A stretch of DNA of 64,000 nucleotides from Sphingomonas telluris (GTDB taxonomy: Bacteria > Pseudomonadota > Alphaproteobacteria > Sphingomonadales > Sphingomonadaceae), in NCBI RefSeq assembly GCF_022568775.1, contig NZ_JAKZHW010000001.1, forward strand, positions 496,001 to 560,000, given 5' to 3'. The translations under genes were made by a program, and so were the position numbers. Shown here one piece after another: positions 32,558 through 41,673 of the stretch (positions are counted from its first letter, which is position 1; the number at the start of each line of letters is the position of its first letter). Under the pieces are notes generated by a model. It saw only the letters and a program-made list of their open reading frames with translations, was not told where the DNA came from and ran no database searches.

Positions 32558-33942
32558 TCGCCGGGCGTCACCAGGAATTGTTCGATGCGCCCATTGGACC
32601 CCGGCTCGTAGAAGGTCGAGAGCTCCAGCATCCGGGTGGGAAATTTGATCGTGTAGCCCTGGATGACGAAGCCGCCGCGCAGGATGGGCTTGCCGGCAGG
32701 CTCGAACGCAATCGGATTGCCGAGCGGCGCAAGGCTCGACTGATAGTCGGCAATCGCCTGCTGGGTGAAATAATAGTTCGCGTTCTCCGTCAGTTGTGAG
32801 CGGTCGAGTCTTCCGGCCCTCAGGGCATCGAAAACCGACCGCGCGCGAGCGGCCTGCGCCTGCGTGGTCGCGTCGGACTGCACCGGGGGCAGCACGATCT
32901 TGGCAATGTCGCGAGCGATGCGCGAATGAGCGTCGCCGGACCAGCTGTTGGTCAGTACGACGATGGCCGCACGCTCCGCCGGATAGACGTTGTTCGTGGA
33001 CAGGAATCCGACAGCCTCGCCGCCGTGCGTGATCGCCTTGCGCTCTCCATCGCGGACGAACACGCCGAGACCGTAGCCGCTGTCCTTGCCGTCGTTGAGC
33101 TTGATCGTCGTTTCCTGCGTCGTCCAATCCTCCGCGGGAACGAGCGTGCGGTCGAGCCGGGCGATGTCCCACTTCGCCAGATCCTCGGCGGTCATCGACA
33201 GCTCGCCCGCCGCCCACAACCAGCCGTCGGCGGGCGGAGTGACCTGCCGCACCGGGCCGAGCGCGTAGCGGCCATAGCCGTGCGGGAATGCTGGGCCGTT
33301 CGTCTCGTCGAGGTCGCGAACGCTTTTCATTCCGAGGGGATCGAAGATCTTGCGTTTGAGATAGGTCATCAGCGGCTCGCCGGCGGCCTTCTCAGCGATC
33401 ATACCGGCAACGACGTAGCCGGTGTTCGAATATTGCCACTGGTCACCGGGCCGGAAGTCGAGTGGCTTGTGGGCCCAGCCATCGACGATGCCTTTCGGCT
33501 TCGTCGGCTTGGCCATGGCAGCGAAGCTGTAATCCTGCGGCCAGAAGTCCTGCAGGCCCGACGTGTGGCTCAGCAGCTGGCGGATGGTGATCTTGTCGCC
33601 GTCGGTGATCCCCGGGATCCACTTAGACACCGGATCGTCGAGCTTCAGCTTGCCCTCGTCCTCGAGCAGCAGGATCGCCATCGCCGTGAACTGCTTGGAA
33701 TTGGACGCGATTTGGTAGGGCAGATCGGGCCGCGCGCTCAGCATCTCCGACGCCTTCCCATAGGCCTTTGTCAGCACGATCTTCCCGTCACGGACGACTG
33801 CGATCGACGCGGACGGTACGGACGTTTCCGCGAGCGCCTTGGCGACCGCCTTGTCGATCTGGGCAACGTCGGACTGGCTGAGGGGTTGGGCGAACGCGGG
33901 AGCGGCGACGAGCGCGAATAGCGCGGTTACGTGGCGAAGCAT
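32554..33942 (-). CDS. Exported serine hydrolase (class C beta-lactamase fold)
   Basis: 462 residues with a signal peptide (MLRHVTALFALVAAPAFAQ). The active-site SxxK is SNSKQF, the second motif is YSNTGYVVAG (YxN) and the third is an HGG in AITHGGEAVGF. These are the penicillin-binding/esterase type motifs of the class C family. About 100 extra residues at the C-terminus (YTIKFPTRMLELSTFYE) form a separate beta-rich domain often seen in esterase members. Likely periplasmic esterase or peptidase rather than an antibiotic-resistance enzyme; sequence does not settle it. Confidence 0.9.
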   Translation of the reverse strand: MLRHVTALFALVAAPAFAQPLSQSDVAQIDKAVAKALAETSVPSASIAVVRDGKIVLTKAYGKASEMLSARPDLPYQIASNSKQFTAMAILLLEDEGKLKLDDPVSKWIPGITDGDKITIRQLLSHTSGLQDFWPQDYSFAAMAKPTKPKGIVDGWAHKPLDFRPGDQWQYSNTGYVVAGMIAEKAAGEPLMTYLKRKIFDPLGMKSVRDLDETNGPAFPHGYGRYALGPVRQVTPPADGWLWAAGELSMTAEDLAKWDIARLDRTLVPAEDWTTQETTIKLNDGKDSGYGLGVFVRDGERKAITHGGEAVGFLSTNNVYPAERAAIVVLTNSWSGDAHSRIARDIAKIVLPPVQSDATTQAQAARARSVFDALRAGRLDRSQLTENANYYFTQQAIADYQSSLAPLGNPIAFEPAGKPILRGGFVIQGYTIKFPTRMLELSTFYEPGSNGRIEQFLVTPGE

Positions 33943-33985
33943 GCCTCTACCGTAACGCCGCTCCCGCTGCTGTCGAGAGAGCCGC

Positions 33986-35572
33986 CTATCGCGGGATCTC
34001 GTCCCAATCGCTGAGCGTCGGTCCCAATGCGTCGCGCAGTTCTCCCAACCAGGGATCGAAGTTGCGCCATTGGTCGACTCCTTGCCGGTTCAGCGGCGTT
34101 CGAACCTGCTCTGCGCTCGCCGTGGTTACCGCGCGCTTCGTCCGGTGAAATTCCAGGCATGCCGGCTCGAACGGCACACCCACATAATCCAGCAGTCTTC
34201 GGATCTGCCCTTCTGGATCTTCGATCAGTTCTTCGTTGAGAACATGATGGATCGCGCCCGGCTGAAGCGCGTCGAAATGCCGCATCAGTCGAACATATTC
34301 GGCGTAGTATCGACCGATGCTCGACAGATTGTACGAGAACGGAAACGCGTTTCCCGCATAGCATTGTTTGAAGTTCGAGAAGCCGGATGCCATCGGGTGC
34401 CGGCGCGCATCGACGATCTTCGCATTCGGCAGGACCAGACGGATGAGGCCGACATACATCCAGTTCGCCGGCCGCTTGTCGACGAAGAACGGACAGCGTT
34501 CCTTGCGGAACGGGGCGATGCGCTGGAGATACTCCGCCGCGATCGCATCAAGACCAGCCGGCGTCAGGTCGCCGATTGTCTTCCACACCGTCTTTCCCGA
34601 CTTGGCTGCAGCGGACTCAAGGTCAGTCCACACGTGCAACATGGCGTCCGGTTCTGCGAGCCCCTCGATGCTCGAATGGCTGGCAAGAATTTGCTCGACC
34701 AAGGTGGAGCCCGAGCGCTGAAGGCCAACCACGAAAATGGGATGGTTTCCATCGTCGCCGGTGCGTGACGCTCTGCTCAGGAGGGCCGCGTCGAACGTTG
34801 CGATTGCGCTGTCCACATAGTCAGTCAAGCGCGCCGTGGTCATTTGTTCGGGGGAGAACTCGGTCGCCTTGATCCGATTTCCTTCCGCGTAATGCCGAAA
34901 GGACTCCTCGAACTCGCCCTGATCCTCCAGGGCCTTGCCCAGCGCGTAGTTCAGCTGCGCCGTATGAAGGGGATGTGCAGTGCCGGCGAGGGCCTTGCGC
35001 ATCGCAGTCACATCATCAGCGCCGAAGCGGAACGTCTTCACGTTTGCGAGCGCCCACCAGCCTTCGCCGTACGACGCGTCGATCTTTACGGAGCGTTGGA
35101 AAGCTCGAACGGCCTCCGCAGTCCGTCCGAGATATTTGAGCGCATTTCCGAGCCGCTCCCACAGACGCGGGTCGTTCGGATGTTGCCGCAAAAGCTTCCT
35201 GTAAATCTCGACCTGCTCGGCATGGCGCCCGAGCATTCCGAGCGCACCGGCCTCGCTGGTCTGGGTCTCAAATGAGGTTCGAAGAGGAGGGCGAAGCTGT
35301 TTGAACTGCTTGAGCGCCCGTTCGAAGTTGCCGCTGTGCAGGAGTAATGCGGCCAACGTGGCACGCGCCTTCTGGTCGTCCGGGCAACGATCGAGAGCTC
35401 GCTCGAGAAGGTCGATTGCTTCGGCGGCGCGTCCTTGCTGAGCCAGCAAATCCGCGAGTTCCCGTGCTGCTGCAATGTCTGCCGGATCCTGTGCAAGCTG
35501 CGCTCTGAGTTCGAGTTCACGGTTGGGACCGGTCCCGAATGCACCGGAGAGGCTGAACAGCGGATCTGGCAT
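33986..35572 (-). CDS. TPR-repeat protein with sulfotransferase domain
   Basis: 528 residues from ATG 35572. The N-terminal half (about 20-230) is built of tetratricopeptide-like helices with alternating Gly/Ala/Leu spacing (AAEAIDLLERALDRCPDDQKARATLAALLLHSGNF and others). The C-terminal half has the PAPS-binding loop FVVGLQRSGSTLVEQILASH, a catalytic-type His region and VDARRHPMASGFSNFKQ with the 3'-phosphate-binding Arg/Ser. This TPR-sulfotransferase pairing is known in sphingomonads. Target (glycan, lipid or protein) unknown; the polysaccharide dehydrogenases downstream at 40-43 kb might be relevant. No signal peptide. Confidence 0.88.
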   Translation of the reverse strand: MPDPLFSLSGAFGTGPNRELELRAQLAQDPADIAAARELADLLAQQGRAAEAIDLLERALDRCPDDQKARATLAALLLHSGNFERALKQFKQLRPPLRTSFETQTSEAGALGMLGRHAEQVEIYRKLLRQHPNDPRLWERLGNALKYLGRTAEAVRAFQRSVKIDASYGEGWWALANVKTFRFGADDVTAMRKALAGTAHPLHTAQLNYALGKALEDQGEFEESFRHYAEGNRIKATEFSPEQMTTARLTDYVDSAIATFDAALLSRASRTGDDGNHPIFVVGLQRSGSTLVEQILASHSSIEGLAEPDAMLHVWTDLESAAAKSGKTVWKTIGDLTPAGLDAIAAEYLQRIAPFRKERCPFFVDKRPANWMYVGLIRLVLPNAKIVDARRHPMASGFSNFKQCYAGNAFPFSYNLSSIGRYYAEYVRLMRHFDALQPGAIHHVLNEELIEDPEGQIRRLLDYVGVPFEPACLEFHRTKRAVTTASAEQVRTPLNRQGVDQWRNFDPWLGELRDALGPTLSDWDEIPR

Positions 35573-35631
35573 GGTCCTGGCTCGCGTTCGATCGATAGCA
35601 GGCTCGACCAAGGGCAGGCGAAGTCAAGCGC

Positions 35632-35665
35632 CGAAATGAAATGCCGCCAGCGTTCGCCGGCGGCA
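35632..35665 (-). terminator. Terminator downstream of the 36279 PEP-CTERM gene
   Basis: On the minus strand, TGCCGCC and GGCGGCA flank a 10-base loop (GGCGAACGCT) and are followed by TTTCATTTCGG. It begins 27 bases after the stop of the PEP-CTERM gene and precedes the sulfotransferase gene start by 60 bases, so it isolates the two. Confidence 0.7.
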
Positions 35666-35691
35666 GTTCATGACTGACTTCGGGGGTAGAG

Positions 35692-36279
35692 TCAGGTCAG
35701 TTGCGGAATGGGCTTTGCGTGCAGGAAACGCCTGCGTCGCATCGCGTAACCGATCGCGCCGAAGCCGATCAGCATCATCGCCCAAGTCGACGGTTCCGGT
35801 ACGGCTCCGTCGCCGATTCCCGGCGGCTGTGTCGTGATGCCGGTGATGACGACCCTTACCGCGTCGCCCATCGTGTCGATGCAGCATTCCGGACCTGTGA
35901 AAAAATCATAGGTGCCGTTTCCAAGGGGGACCGGAACCGTGAACATCCAGTCGTTGTAAGTATTGCAGCCCGCATTCACCGGATCACATTGCGATCCCGT
36001 AAGGCCAAGACTGCCAACCGGAGTGTTGTTCAATACGCCCGACCACTGGGCGGTTATCGACTGCATCGTGTTCACATCGGTGATGTGGATGCCGCCGTTC
36101 GCCGTGTAGGGAGACGAAAGATCGCCGTGCCAGTGCTCACCCCAGAGAACCGTCCCTGAGGCTGTTTCTTGCCAACCGAATTGTACCAAGTGTGCATTCG
36201 CTACTGAGGTGACAGATGCCATGGCGAGCGCTGAGGCTGCACACCACGCCAGCGCCCTCGATTTACGTACACGCGACAT
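35692..36279 (-). CDS. PEPxxWA-CTERM sorting domain protein
   Basis: 195 residues with a signal peptide and the sorting tail AVPEPSTWAMMLIGFGAIGYAMRRRR, a PEP-x-x-WA motif, a hydrophobic helix and an Arg-rich end. This directs the protein to an exosortase-type processing route in the envelope. Between them lies a beta-rich region with GWQETASGTVLWGEHW and two adjacent cysteines in GPECCIDTMG plus a third and fourth around SQCDPVNAGCN. I do not recognise the domain. In its leader CTCCTT pairs with AAGGAG of the ribosome site. A 8+8 inverted repeat lies upstream. Confidence 0.85.
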   Translation of the reverse strand: MSRVRKSRALAWCAASALAMASVTSVANAHLVQFGWQETASGTVLWGEHWHGDLSSPYTANGGIHITDVNTMQSITAQWSGVLNNTPVGSLGLTGSQCDPVNAGCNTYNDWMFTVPVPLGNGTYDFFTGPECCIDTMGDAVRVVITGITTQPPGIGDGAVPEPSTWAMMLIGFGAIGYAMRRRRFLHAKPIPQLT

Positions 36280-36414
36280 AGGGCTTCTCCTTCTTTCCCC
36301 GAAAGGAGCATGCCTGGGCAGGGACGCGACGAAGGCCGTAGCGACTCGGCCGAGACATTAACGTATTGTTAACTAAAAGCCCGTCGCACTCAATATAATA
36401 ACAATTGAGATTAT

Positions 36415-36433
36415 ATGTCCCATACTGGGACAT
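36415..36433. repeat. Inverted repeat upstream of PEP-CTERM gene
   Basis: ATGTCCCA and TGGGACAT separated by TAC, a perfect 8-bp inverted repeat 136 bases upstream of the PEP-CTERM start, in an AT-rich gap of 197 bases after the SSS symporter gene. It resembles a regulator binding site. A related TGTCCCAT/GGGA pattern occurs upstream of the second PEP-CTERM gene at 42964-42993. Confidence 0.5.
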
Positions 36434-36476
36434 GGATCAGCGAGCTCGGTTAGACCGGCGTTCGCCAGGAGCGCGC

Positions 36477-38105
36477 TCACCACCAAGTCGCGTACAGCGC
36501 GATCAGGATGAGGATCACCGCCAGCGCGCCAACGTTGAATCCGGCGCGCGTGCTGTACCTCACATCGCTCATGTCGATCGTGTCCGTCCCGGCGCGCTGC
36601 TTGGTCACCAGCGAGACGATTACCGCTAGCAGCAGCGAGACGATGAAGACGACGCCCATGCGGTTCATGAACGGCGTCAGATAGTCGTTTGCGGCCTGCG
36701 AGAGGGCGGGCGAGGGCAGGGCATATTTCATGACCGTCGACAGCAGGACCGACGTTACTGCCGCGACGATCGCGCCGGCCTCGGTCGCTCGCTTCCAAAA
36801 CAGGCCCAGCAGGAAGATGACCGTGATGCCCGGCGTGAAGAAGCCGGTGAATTCCTGGATGAACTGGAAGGCCTGCTCTGACGCGCCGACGAGCGGTCGT
36901 GCGGCGATGACGGCGATGAGGATGGCGACGACGGCGGTGACGCGTCCGACGAGAACGAGGCGCTCTTCCTCACCGCGGTCGCCCTGGTCGTCTTCCGCCT
37001 TCGTCCGGTCGCCGCGGAACTTGGCGTAGAGGTCAAGGGTGAAGATGGTCGCGATCGAATTGATCTTGGAGGCCGTCGACGCGATGATCGCCGCGACCAG
37101 CGCCGCGAAGACGAGCCCGAGCAGGCCCGGCGGCAGCAGCCGCATCATCGTCGGATAGGCTTCGTCGGGCTTCGGCAAGCCGGGCGCCAGCATCACTGCG
37201 GCGATGCCTGGAAGCACGATGATCAGCGGCATCAGCAGCTTCAGGAAGGCCGCGAACAGGACGCCGCGCTGCGCCTCGTCCAGACTCTTCGCCGCAAGGG
37301 CGCGCTGGATGATGTACTGGTTAAAGCCCCAATAGCTCAGGTTCGCGATCCACATGCCGCCGATCAGCACCGAAAGCCCGGGTAGGTCGATGTAATGCGG
37401 ATCGCCCTTTTCGAGGATCATGTGGAAGTGATCTGGGGCGGCGGCGGTCAGCTTCTGGAACCCGCCGATAAAGCCGGCGTCGCCGCCGATCTGGCTCAAG
37501 GTCAGGAAGGCTACGACGAGGCCGCCGAGCACAAGAAGCGTCACCTGAACGATATCAGTTAGCGCCACGGCCTTCAGGCCGCCCTTGAGCTGGTAGAGCA
37601 ACGCGAAGGCCCCGAGTATCACCAGCGCGACGTCCTGGTTGATGCCGGCAACCTTGGTGACCGCGATCGAGCCGAGCCAAATGATCGAAGTCAGGTTCAC
37701 GAAGACGTAGAGAGCCAGCCAGAAGATGGCCATGATGATTGGCAGCAGGCGCCCGTACCGCCGCGCCAGGAACTGCGGCATCGTGTAGATGTGGTTCTGG
37801 AGGAAGATCGGCAGGAAGAACTTGCCGACGATCAGCAAGGTCAGGGCTGCCATCCACTCGTAGCTCGCGATCGCGAGGCCGATGGCATAGCCGGAGCCCG
37901 ACATTCCGACGATCTGCTCCGCGGAGATATTGGCGGCGATGAGGGACGCGCCGATCGCCCACCAGGGAAGGTTCTTCGACGCGAGGAAATAGTCGCTCGT
38001 GTCCTTGCTGTGTCCGGCCTTCTCGCGGCTAACCCATTGGGCGAGAGTGAAAATACCGATCGCGTAGGCGATCACGACAATGACATCGATCGTTGAAAGG
38101 CTCAA
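36477..38105 (-). CDS. Sodium/solute symporter (SSS family, sugar type)
   Basis: 542 residues with about 13-14 hydrophobic segments. SKNLPWWAIGASLIAANISAEQIVGMSGSGY is the typical helix-1/2 region with the Na+ site Ala-Ser, and YQLKGGLKAVALTDIVQVTLL matches vSGLT-like sugar symporters. It is a good match to the sodium-glucose/galactose subgroup; substrate not proven. No sugar catabolic genes flank it. An 82-base gap separates it from the CHRD gene upstream; it is not in an obvious operon. Confidence 0.9.
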   Translation of the reverse strand: MSLSTIDVIVVIAYAIGIFTLAQWVSREKAGHSKDTSDYFLASKNLPWWAIGASLIAANISAEQIVGMSGSGYAIGLAIASYEWMAALTLLIVGKFFLPIFLQNHIYTMPQFLARRYGRLLPIIMAIFWLALYVFVNLTSIIWLGSIAVTKVAGINQDVALVILGAFALLYQLKGGLKAVALTDIVQVTLLVLGGLVVAFLTLSQIGGDAGFIGGFQKLTAAAPDHFHMILEKGDPHYIDLPGLSVLIGGMWIANLSYWGFNQYIIQRALAAKSLDEAQRGVLFAAFLKLLMPLIIVLPGIAAVMLAPGLPKPDEAYPTMMRLLPPGLLGLVFAALVAAIIASTASKINSIATIFTLDLYAKFRGDRTKAEDDQGDRGEEERLVLVGRVTAVVAILIAVIAARPLVGASEQAFQFIQEFTGFFTPGITVIFLLGLFWKRATEAGAIVAAVTSVLLSTVMKYALPSPALSQAANDYLTPFMNRMGVVFIVSLLLAVIVSLVTKQRAGTDTIDMSDVRYSTRAGFNVGALAVILILIALYATWW

Positions 38106-38187
38106 AGCCGTCTCTCCCCCCGCGCGACGAAGCGCAGCGGCAGATTAGCCGCTGGCGCGCCGCTGTCCATGACGAGGAATTCGCGCT

Positions 38188-38631
38188 CTAGCTCGCGAGT
38201 TGGCCGCGCAGCGCTCCGTCCGGATATTCGGTCGTCGCGATGCTCACATAATAGTCGTCGGGATGGGCGATCATGTCCTCCAGCTGACGGGTGTTTGCTG
38301 GAGCGCAGCCATCGAGTTCGCCGCCCGGACCGGTGAACAGCGAGACGATCGGCGGGCCGTTCTGCAAAGCCTTCGCCTGCCGGATGTGCACCATCATCGG
38401 CGTCCCCACGTCAGACAGGCTGAAGTCGTAGCAGACCTTCCGCTGCGCCGGCGCAATGGCGAGCTTCACGAGGCCCGAGCCGTCAAGATCTCCGGTGCTT
38501 CCAAAGGGATGTGCGAAGTTCAACTCGGCCTGACCGCTCAGCGGGACGGTCAGCGTCTCTTCATTAGATGTGGAGGCGGCGAGCAGCGTGGCTCCCGCCA
38601 ATGCAAACGCAACGCGATAGTCTGGACGCAC
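38188..38631 (-). CDS. CHRD-domain exported protein
   Basis: 147 residues with a hydrophobic N-terminus (VAFALAGATLLAAST). VPLSGQAELNFAHPFGSTGDLDGSG and the closing DDYYVSIATTEYPDGALRGQL are the two ends of a CHRD domain (first described in chordin), here with one pair of cysteines (VCYDF and DGCAPAN). GTG start with AGGAG nine bases ahead. CHRD proteins are usually periplasmic or secreted; function in bacteria is unknown. Confidence 0.8.
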   Translation of the reverse strand: MRPDYRVAFALAGATLLAASTSNEETLTVPLSGQAELNFAHPFGSTGDLDGSGLVKLAIAPAQRKVCYDFSLSDVGTPMMVHIRQAKALQNGPPIVSLFTGPGGELDGCAPANTRQLEDMIAHPDDYYVSIATTEYPDGALRGQLAS

Positions 38632-38728
38632 GGCAGTTTCTCCTGCCCCGGGGCTCAGGCAGGCGAACAGACTCTATCGTTGGCAAGTTCCTGTCCTTCG
38701 CCTGTGAGCGCGACGGATTGTGGTTCGA

Positions 38729-40063
38729 TCAGGCGGGAACGCCGAAAAGGTCGTGCTCGTCGCTCTCCTCGACGCGGACGCTGACGATGTCGCCTGGCGC
38801 GAGATGGCCTGCGTCACGGAGGTGGACTTCGCCGTCGATTTCCGGAGCGTCCGCCTTGGATCGTCCGGTCGCTCCGCCCGTCTCCGCGTCGACATTGTCG
38901 ATGAGCACGTCGAGCGTGCGGCCGACCTTCGCCGCGAGCTTCTCGGCCGAGATGCGCGCGGACAATTCCATCACGCGCTCGTACCGCTCCTGCTTCACCT
39001 CTTCGGGAACAGGGTCGGGGAGAGCGTTCGCAGCCGCGCCTGAAACCGGCTCGAACTTGAACGCACCGACACGGTCGAGCTGCGCTTCTTCCAGCCAGTT
39101 GAGCAGGTATTGGAAGTCTTCCTCCGCCTCGCCGGGAAAGCCGACGACGAAGGAGGAGCGCACGGCCATGTCCGGCACGATCGAACGCCAGTTCTTAAGC
39201 CGCTCGAGCACCTTGGCCTCGTTGGCCGGCCGCTTCATCGAGCGCAGAACCTTCGGGCTCGCATGCTGGAACGGGATGTCGAGGTAAGGGAGCACAAGGC
39301 CCTCTGCCATCAGCGGGATGACATGGTCGACGTGCGGGTAAGGGTAGACGTAATGTAGGCGCACCCAGGCGCCGAGCTTGCCGAGCTCCCGGGACAGGTC
39401 CGTCATGTGAGCGCGGACGTCTTCGCCCTTCCACATGCGCGGCTGGTGGCGGATGTCGACGCCGTAGGCCGACGTGTCCTGGCTGATGACTAGGAGCTCG
39501 CGCGTTCCGGCCTCGACAAGCTTCTCCGCCTCGCGAAGGATCGCGTCGGGACGGCGGCTGACGAGGTCGCCGCGGATGCTCGGGATGATGCAGAAGCTGC
39601 AGCGGTGATTGCAGCCCTCCGAGATCTTCAGATAGCTGTAGTGGCGCGGGGTGAGCTTGAGGCCCGCTTCCGGCACCAGGTCGAGATAGGGCGATGTCGC
39701 GGCCGGCGCCGCATCGTGCACCGCCGAGACCACTTCCTCGTACTGCTGCGGGCCCGTGACCGCGAGTACGTCGGGAAAGCGCTGGCGGATGACCTCCGCC
39801 TCATTGCCCATGCAGCCGGTGACGACCACGCGCCCGTTCTCCGCGATGGCCTCGCCGATCGCCTCCAGGCTCTCTTCCTTCGCGGAATCGAGGAAGCCGC
39901 AGGTGTTCACGAGCACGACGTCCGCACCCGCATAATCGGGGGACATCTGGTATCCGTCGGCGCGCAGCTTGGTGATGATCCGCTCGCTGTCCACCAACGC
40001 CTTGGGACAGCCAAGCGACACCAGGCCCACGCGTGGGGGTCGAGGCAGAGTTTTCGTTTCCAT
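38729..40063 (-). CDS. rimO: Ribosomal protein S12 methylthiotransferase RimO
   Basis: 444 residues. N-terminal UPF0004 domain with three Cys ([29 protein letters not shown]), radical SAM cluster [18 protein letters not shown] and a C-terminal TRAM domain ([27 protein letters not shown]). [11 protein letters not shown] distinguishes RimO from MiaB. It methylthiolates Asp89 of ribosomal protein S12 using two iron-sulfur clusters. Stand-alone gene. Confidence 0.95.
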   Translation of the reverse strand: METKTLPRPPRVGLVSLGCPKALVDSERIITKLRADGYQMSPDYAGADVVLVNTCGFLDSAKEESLEAIGEAIAENGRVVVTGCMGNEAEVIRQRFPDVLAVTGPQQYEEVVSAVHDAAPAATSPYLDLVPEAGLKLTPRHYSYLKISEGCNHRCSFCIIPSIRGDLVSRRPDAILREAEKLVEAGTRELLVISQDTSAYGVDIRHQPRMWKGEDVRAHMTDLSRELGKLGAWVRLHYVYPYPHVDHVIPLMAEGLVLPYLDIPFQHASPKVLRSMKRPANEAKVLERLKNWRSIVPDMAVRSSFVVGFPGEAEEDFQYLLNWLEEAQLDRVGAFKFEPVSGAAANALPDPVPEEVKQERYERVMELSARISAEKLAAKVGRTLDVLIDNVDAETGGATGRSKADAPEIDGEVHLRDAGHLAPGDIVSVRVEESDEHDLFGVPA

Positions 40064-40299
40064 CGGGAAGGCGGCGCCCTTAACCGAACTTTCAGGCGAA
40101 ATCGAGGCTTTCAGATGAACCTAGGCTGCAGCGCGCCAGAAAGATGGAGTGAATAAGACTTAGCCAATCTCGGTCTCACCTGTCATAAAAACCCCGTAAG
40201 TCATTATTCGAGTGCAACTTAGGGACAGTCCGCCACCGCCGCTGGCAATGCGTTCGACTGCCGCCTAAGAGGCCCATCCCCTCGCAACAGGAGTAAAGA

Positions 40300-41673
40300 A
40301 TGCGCATCGCGATGATCGGCACCGGATATGTGGGCCTCGTTTCGGGAGCCTGCTTTGCCGATTTCGGTCACGAGGTCGTCTGCGTCGACAAGGATGCCGG
40401 CAAGATCGATCGCCTGAAGCAGGGGGTCATGCCGATCTGGGAGCCGGGGCTCGAAGCTCTGGTCAAGTCGAACGTCGAGCGCGGGCGCCTGAACTTCACC
40501 ACCAACCTGGCCGAAGGTGTCGACGGTGCGGAAGCGGTGTTCATCGCGGTAGGAACGCCGGCTCGACGCGGCGACGGCCACGCCGACCTGACATTCGTCT
40601 TCGACGCGGTGAAGGAACTGGCGCATGCGCTGAAGGGCCCGGCCGTCGTGGTCACCAAGTCGACCGTTCCCGTGGGCACGGGCGACCGCATCACCGAGCT
40701 TTTTAAGAAGGAAGGCGCACCCGCTGGTACCAGCGTGGCATCGAACCCGGAATTCCTGCGCGAAGGCGCGGCCATCGCCGACTTCAAGCATCCCGACCGC
40801 ATCGTTGTCGGTGCCGAGGATGAAAGCGCCCGCCAGGTGCTCCGCGAGATCTATCGCCCCTTGTTCCTCAACAAGGCGCCGATCCTGTTCACAGGCCGCC
40901 GCACGGCCGAGCTGACGAAATATGCGGCGAACGCCTTCCTGGCGGTGAAGATCAGCTTCATCAACGAGATCGCGAACCTGTGCGAGGCGGTGGATGCCGA
41001 CGTGCAGGAAGTCGCGCGCGGCATCGGTCTCGACAATCGCATCGGGCCCAAGTTTCTTCACCCCGGTCCGGGATATGGCGGAAGCTGCTTTCCGAAGGAC
41101 ACGCTCGCGCTCCTGCAGACCGCGAACGCCGCCGGCGTCGAGCAGCGGATCGTCAAGACGGTCGTGGAGGTCAACGACGAGCGCAAGGCCACCATGCATG
41201 AGCGCGTGCTCCACGCGTTGGGCGGGGACCTCAAGGGCAAGCGCGTCGCTGTGCTCGGCGTCGCCTTCAAGCCGAACACCGACGACATGCGCGATGCGCC
41301 TTCGATCCCGCTCGTGAAGGGGCTTCAGGATCAGGGTGCGACGGTCGCGGCCTTTGACCCGGCGGCGATGGGCCATGCCAAGGATCTCATGCCGGAAGTC
41401 GAGTTCACCAACGACGCGTACGCGGCGGCCAAGGATGCCGATGCGTTGGTCGTCGTCACCGAGTGGGACGAGTTCCGTGCGATCGACCTCGAGCGCATTG
41501 CGCGGACGATGAAGGGCAACGTGCTCGTCGACCTTCGCAACGTCTACGACCGGGCCGAGGCCGAAGAGGCTGGCTTCGACTATTCGGGACTTGGCCGCGG
41601 ACGCATCGGCGGCAACGGCGCACACCTGAAGCTGGTCAAAAACGGATCTGACGACGTCAAGGTGGCTCGCTGA
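40300..41673 (+). CDS. ugd: UDP-glucose 6-dehydrogenase
   Basis: 457 residues. MRIAMIGTGYVGLVSGACFADFGHEVVCVD is the NAD-binding N-terminus; the catalytic Cys is in GPGYGGSCFPKDTLALL, and the C-terminal Rossmann segment starts near VAVLGVAFKPNTDDMRDAPSIPLV. It oxidises UDP-glucose to UDP-glucuronate, a precursor for capsule, exopolysaccharide and lipid modification. CAGGAG precedes the ATG by seven bases. A second nucleotide-sugar dehydrogenase follows with a 4-base CTGA overlap. Confidence 0.94.
   Translation: MRIAMIGTGYVGLVSGACFADFGHEVVCVDKDAGKIDRLKQGVMPIWEPGLEALVKSNVERGRLNFTTNLAEGVDGAEAVFIAVGTPARRGDGHADLTFVFDAVKELAHALKGPAVVVTKSTVPVGTGDRITELFKKEGAPAGTSVASNPEFLREGAAIADFKHPDRIVVGAEDESARQVLREIYRPLFLNKAPILFTGRRTAELTKYAANAFLAVKISFINEIANLCEAVDADVQEVARGIGLDNRIGPKFLHPGPGYGGSCFPKDTLALLQTANAAGVEQRIVKTVVEVNDERKATMHERVLHALGGDLKGKRVAVLGVAFKPNTDDMRDAPSIPLVKGLQDQGATVAAFDPAAMGHAKDLMPEVEFTNDAYAAAKDADALVVVTEWDEFRAIDLERIARTMKGNVLVDLRNVYDRAEAEEAGFDYSGLGRGRIGGNGAHLKLVKNGSDDVKVAR

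Noticed and set aside
32558..33217. Long 5' extension of leucyl aminopeptidase
   Set aside because: Low-complexity Arg/Ala-rich shadow of the serine hydrolase frame; conserved sequence begins at ATG 32557.
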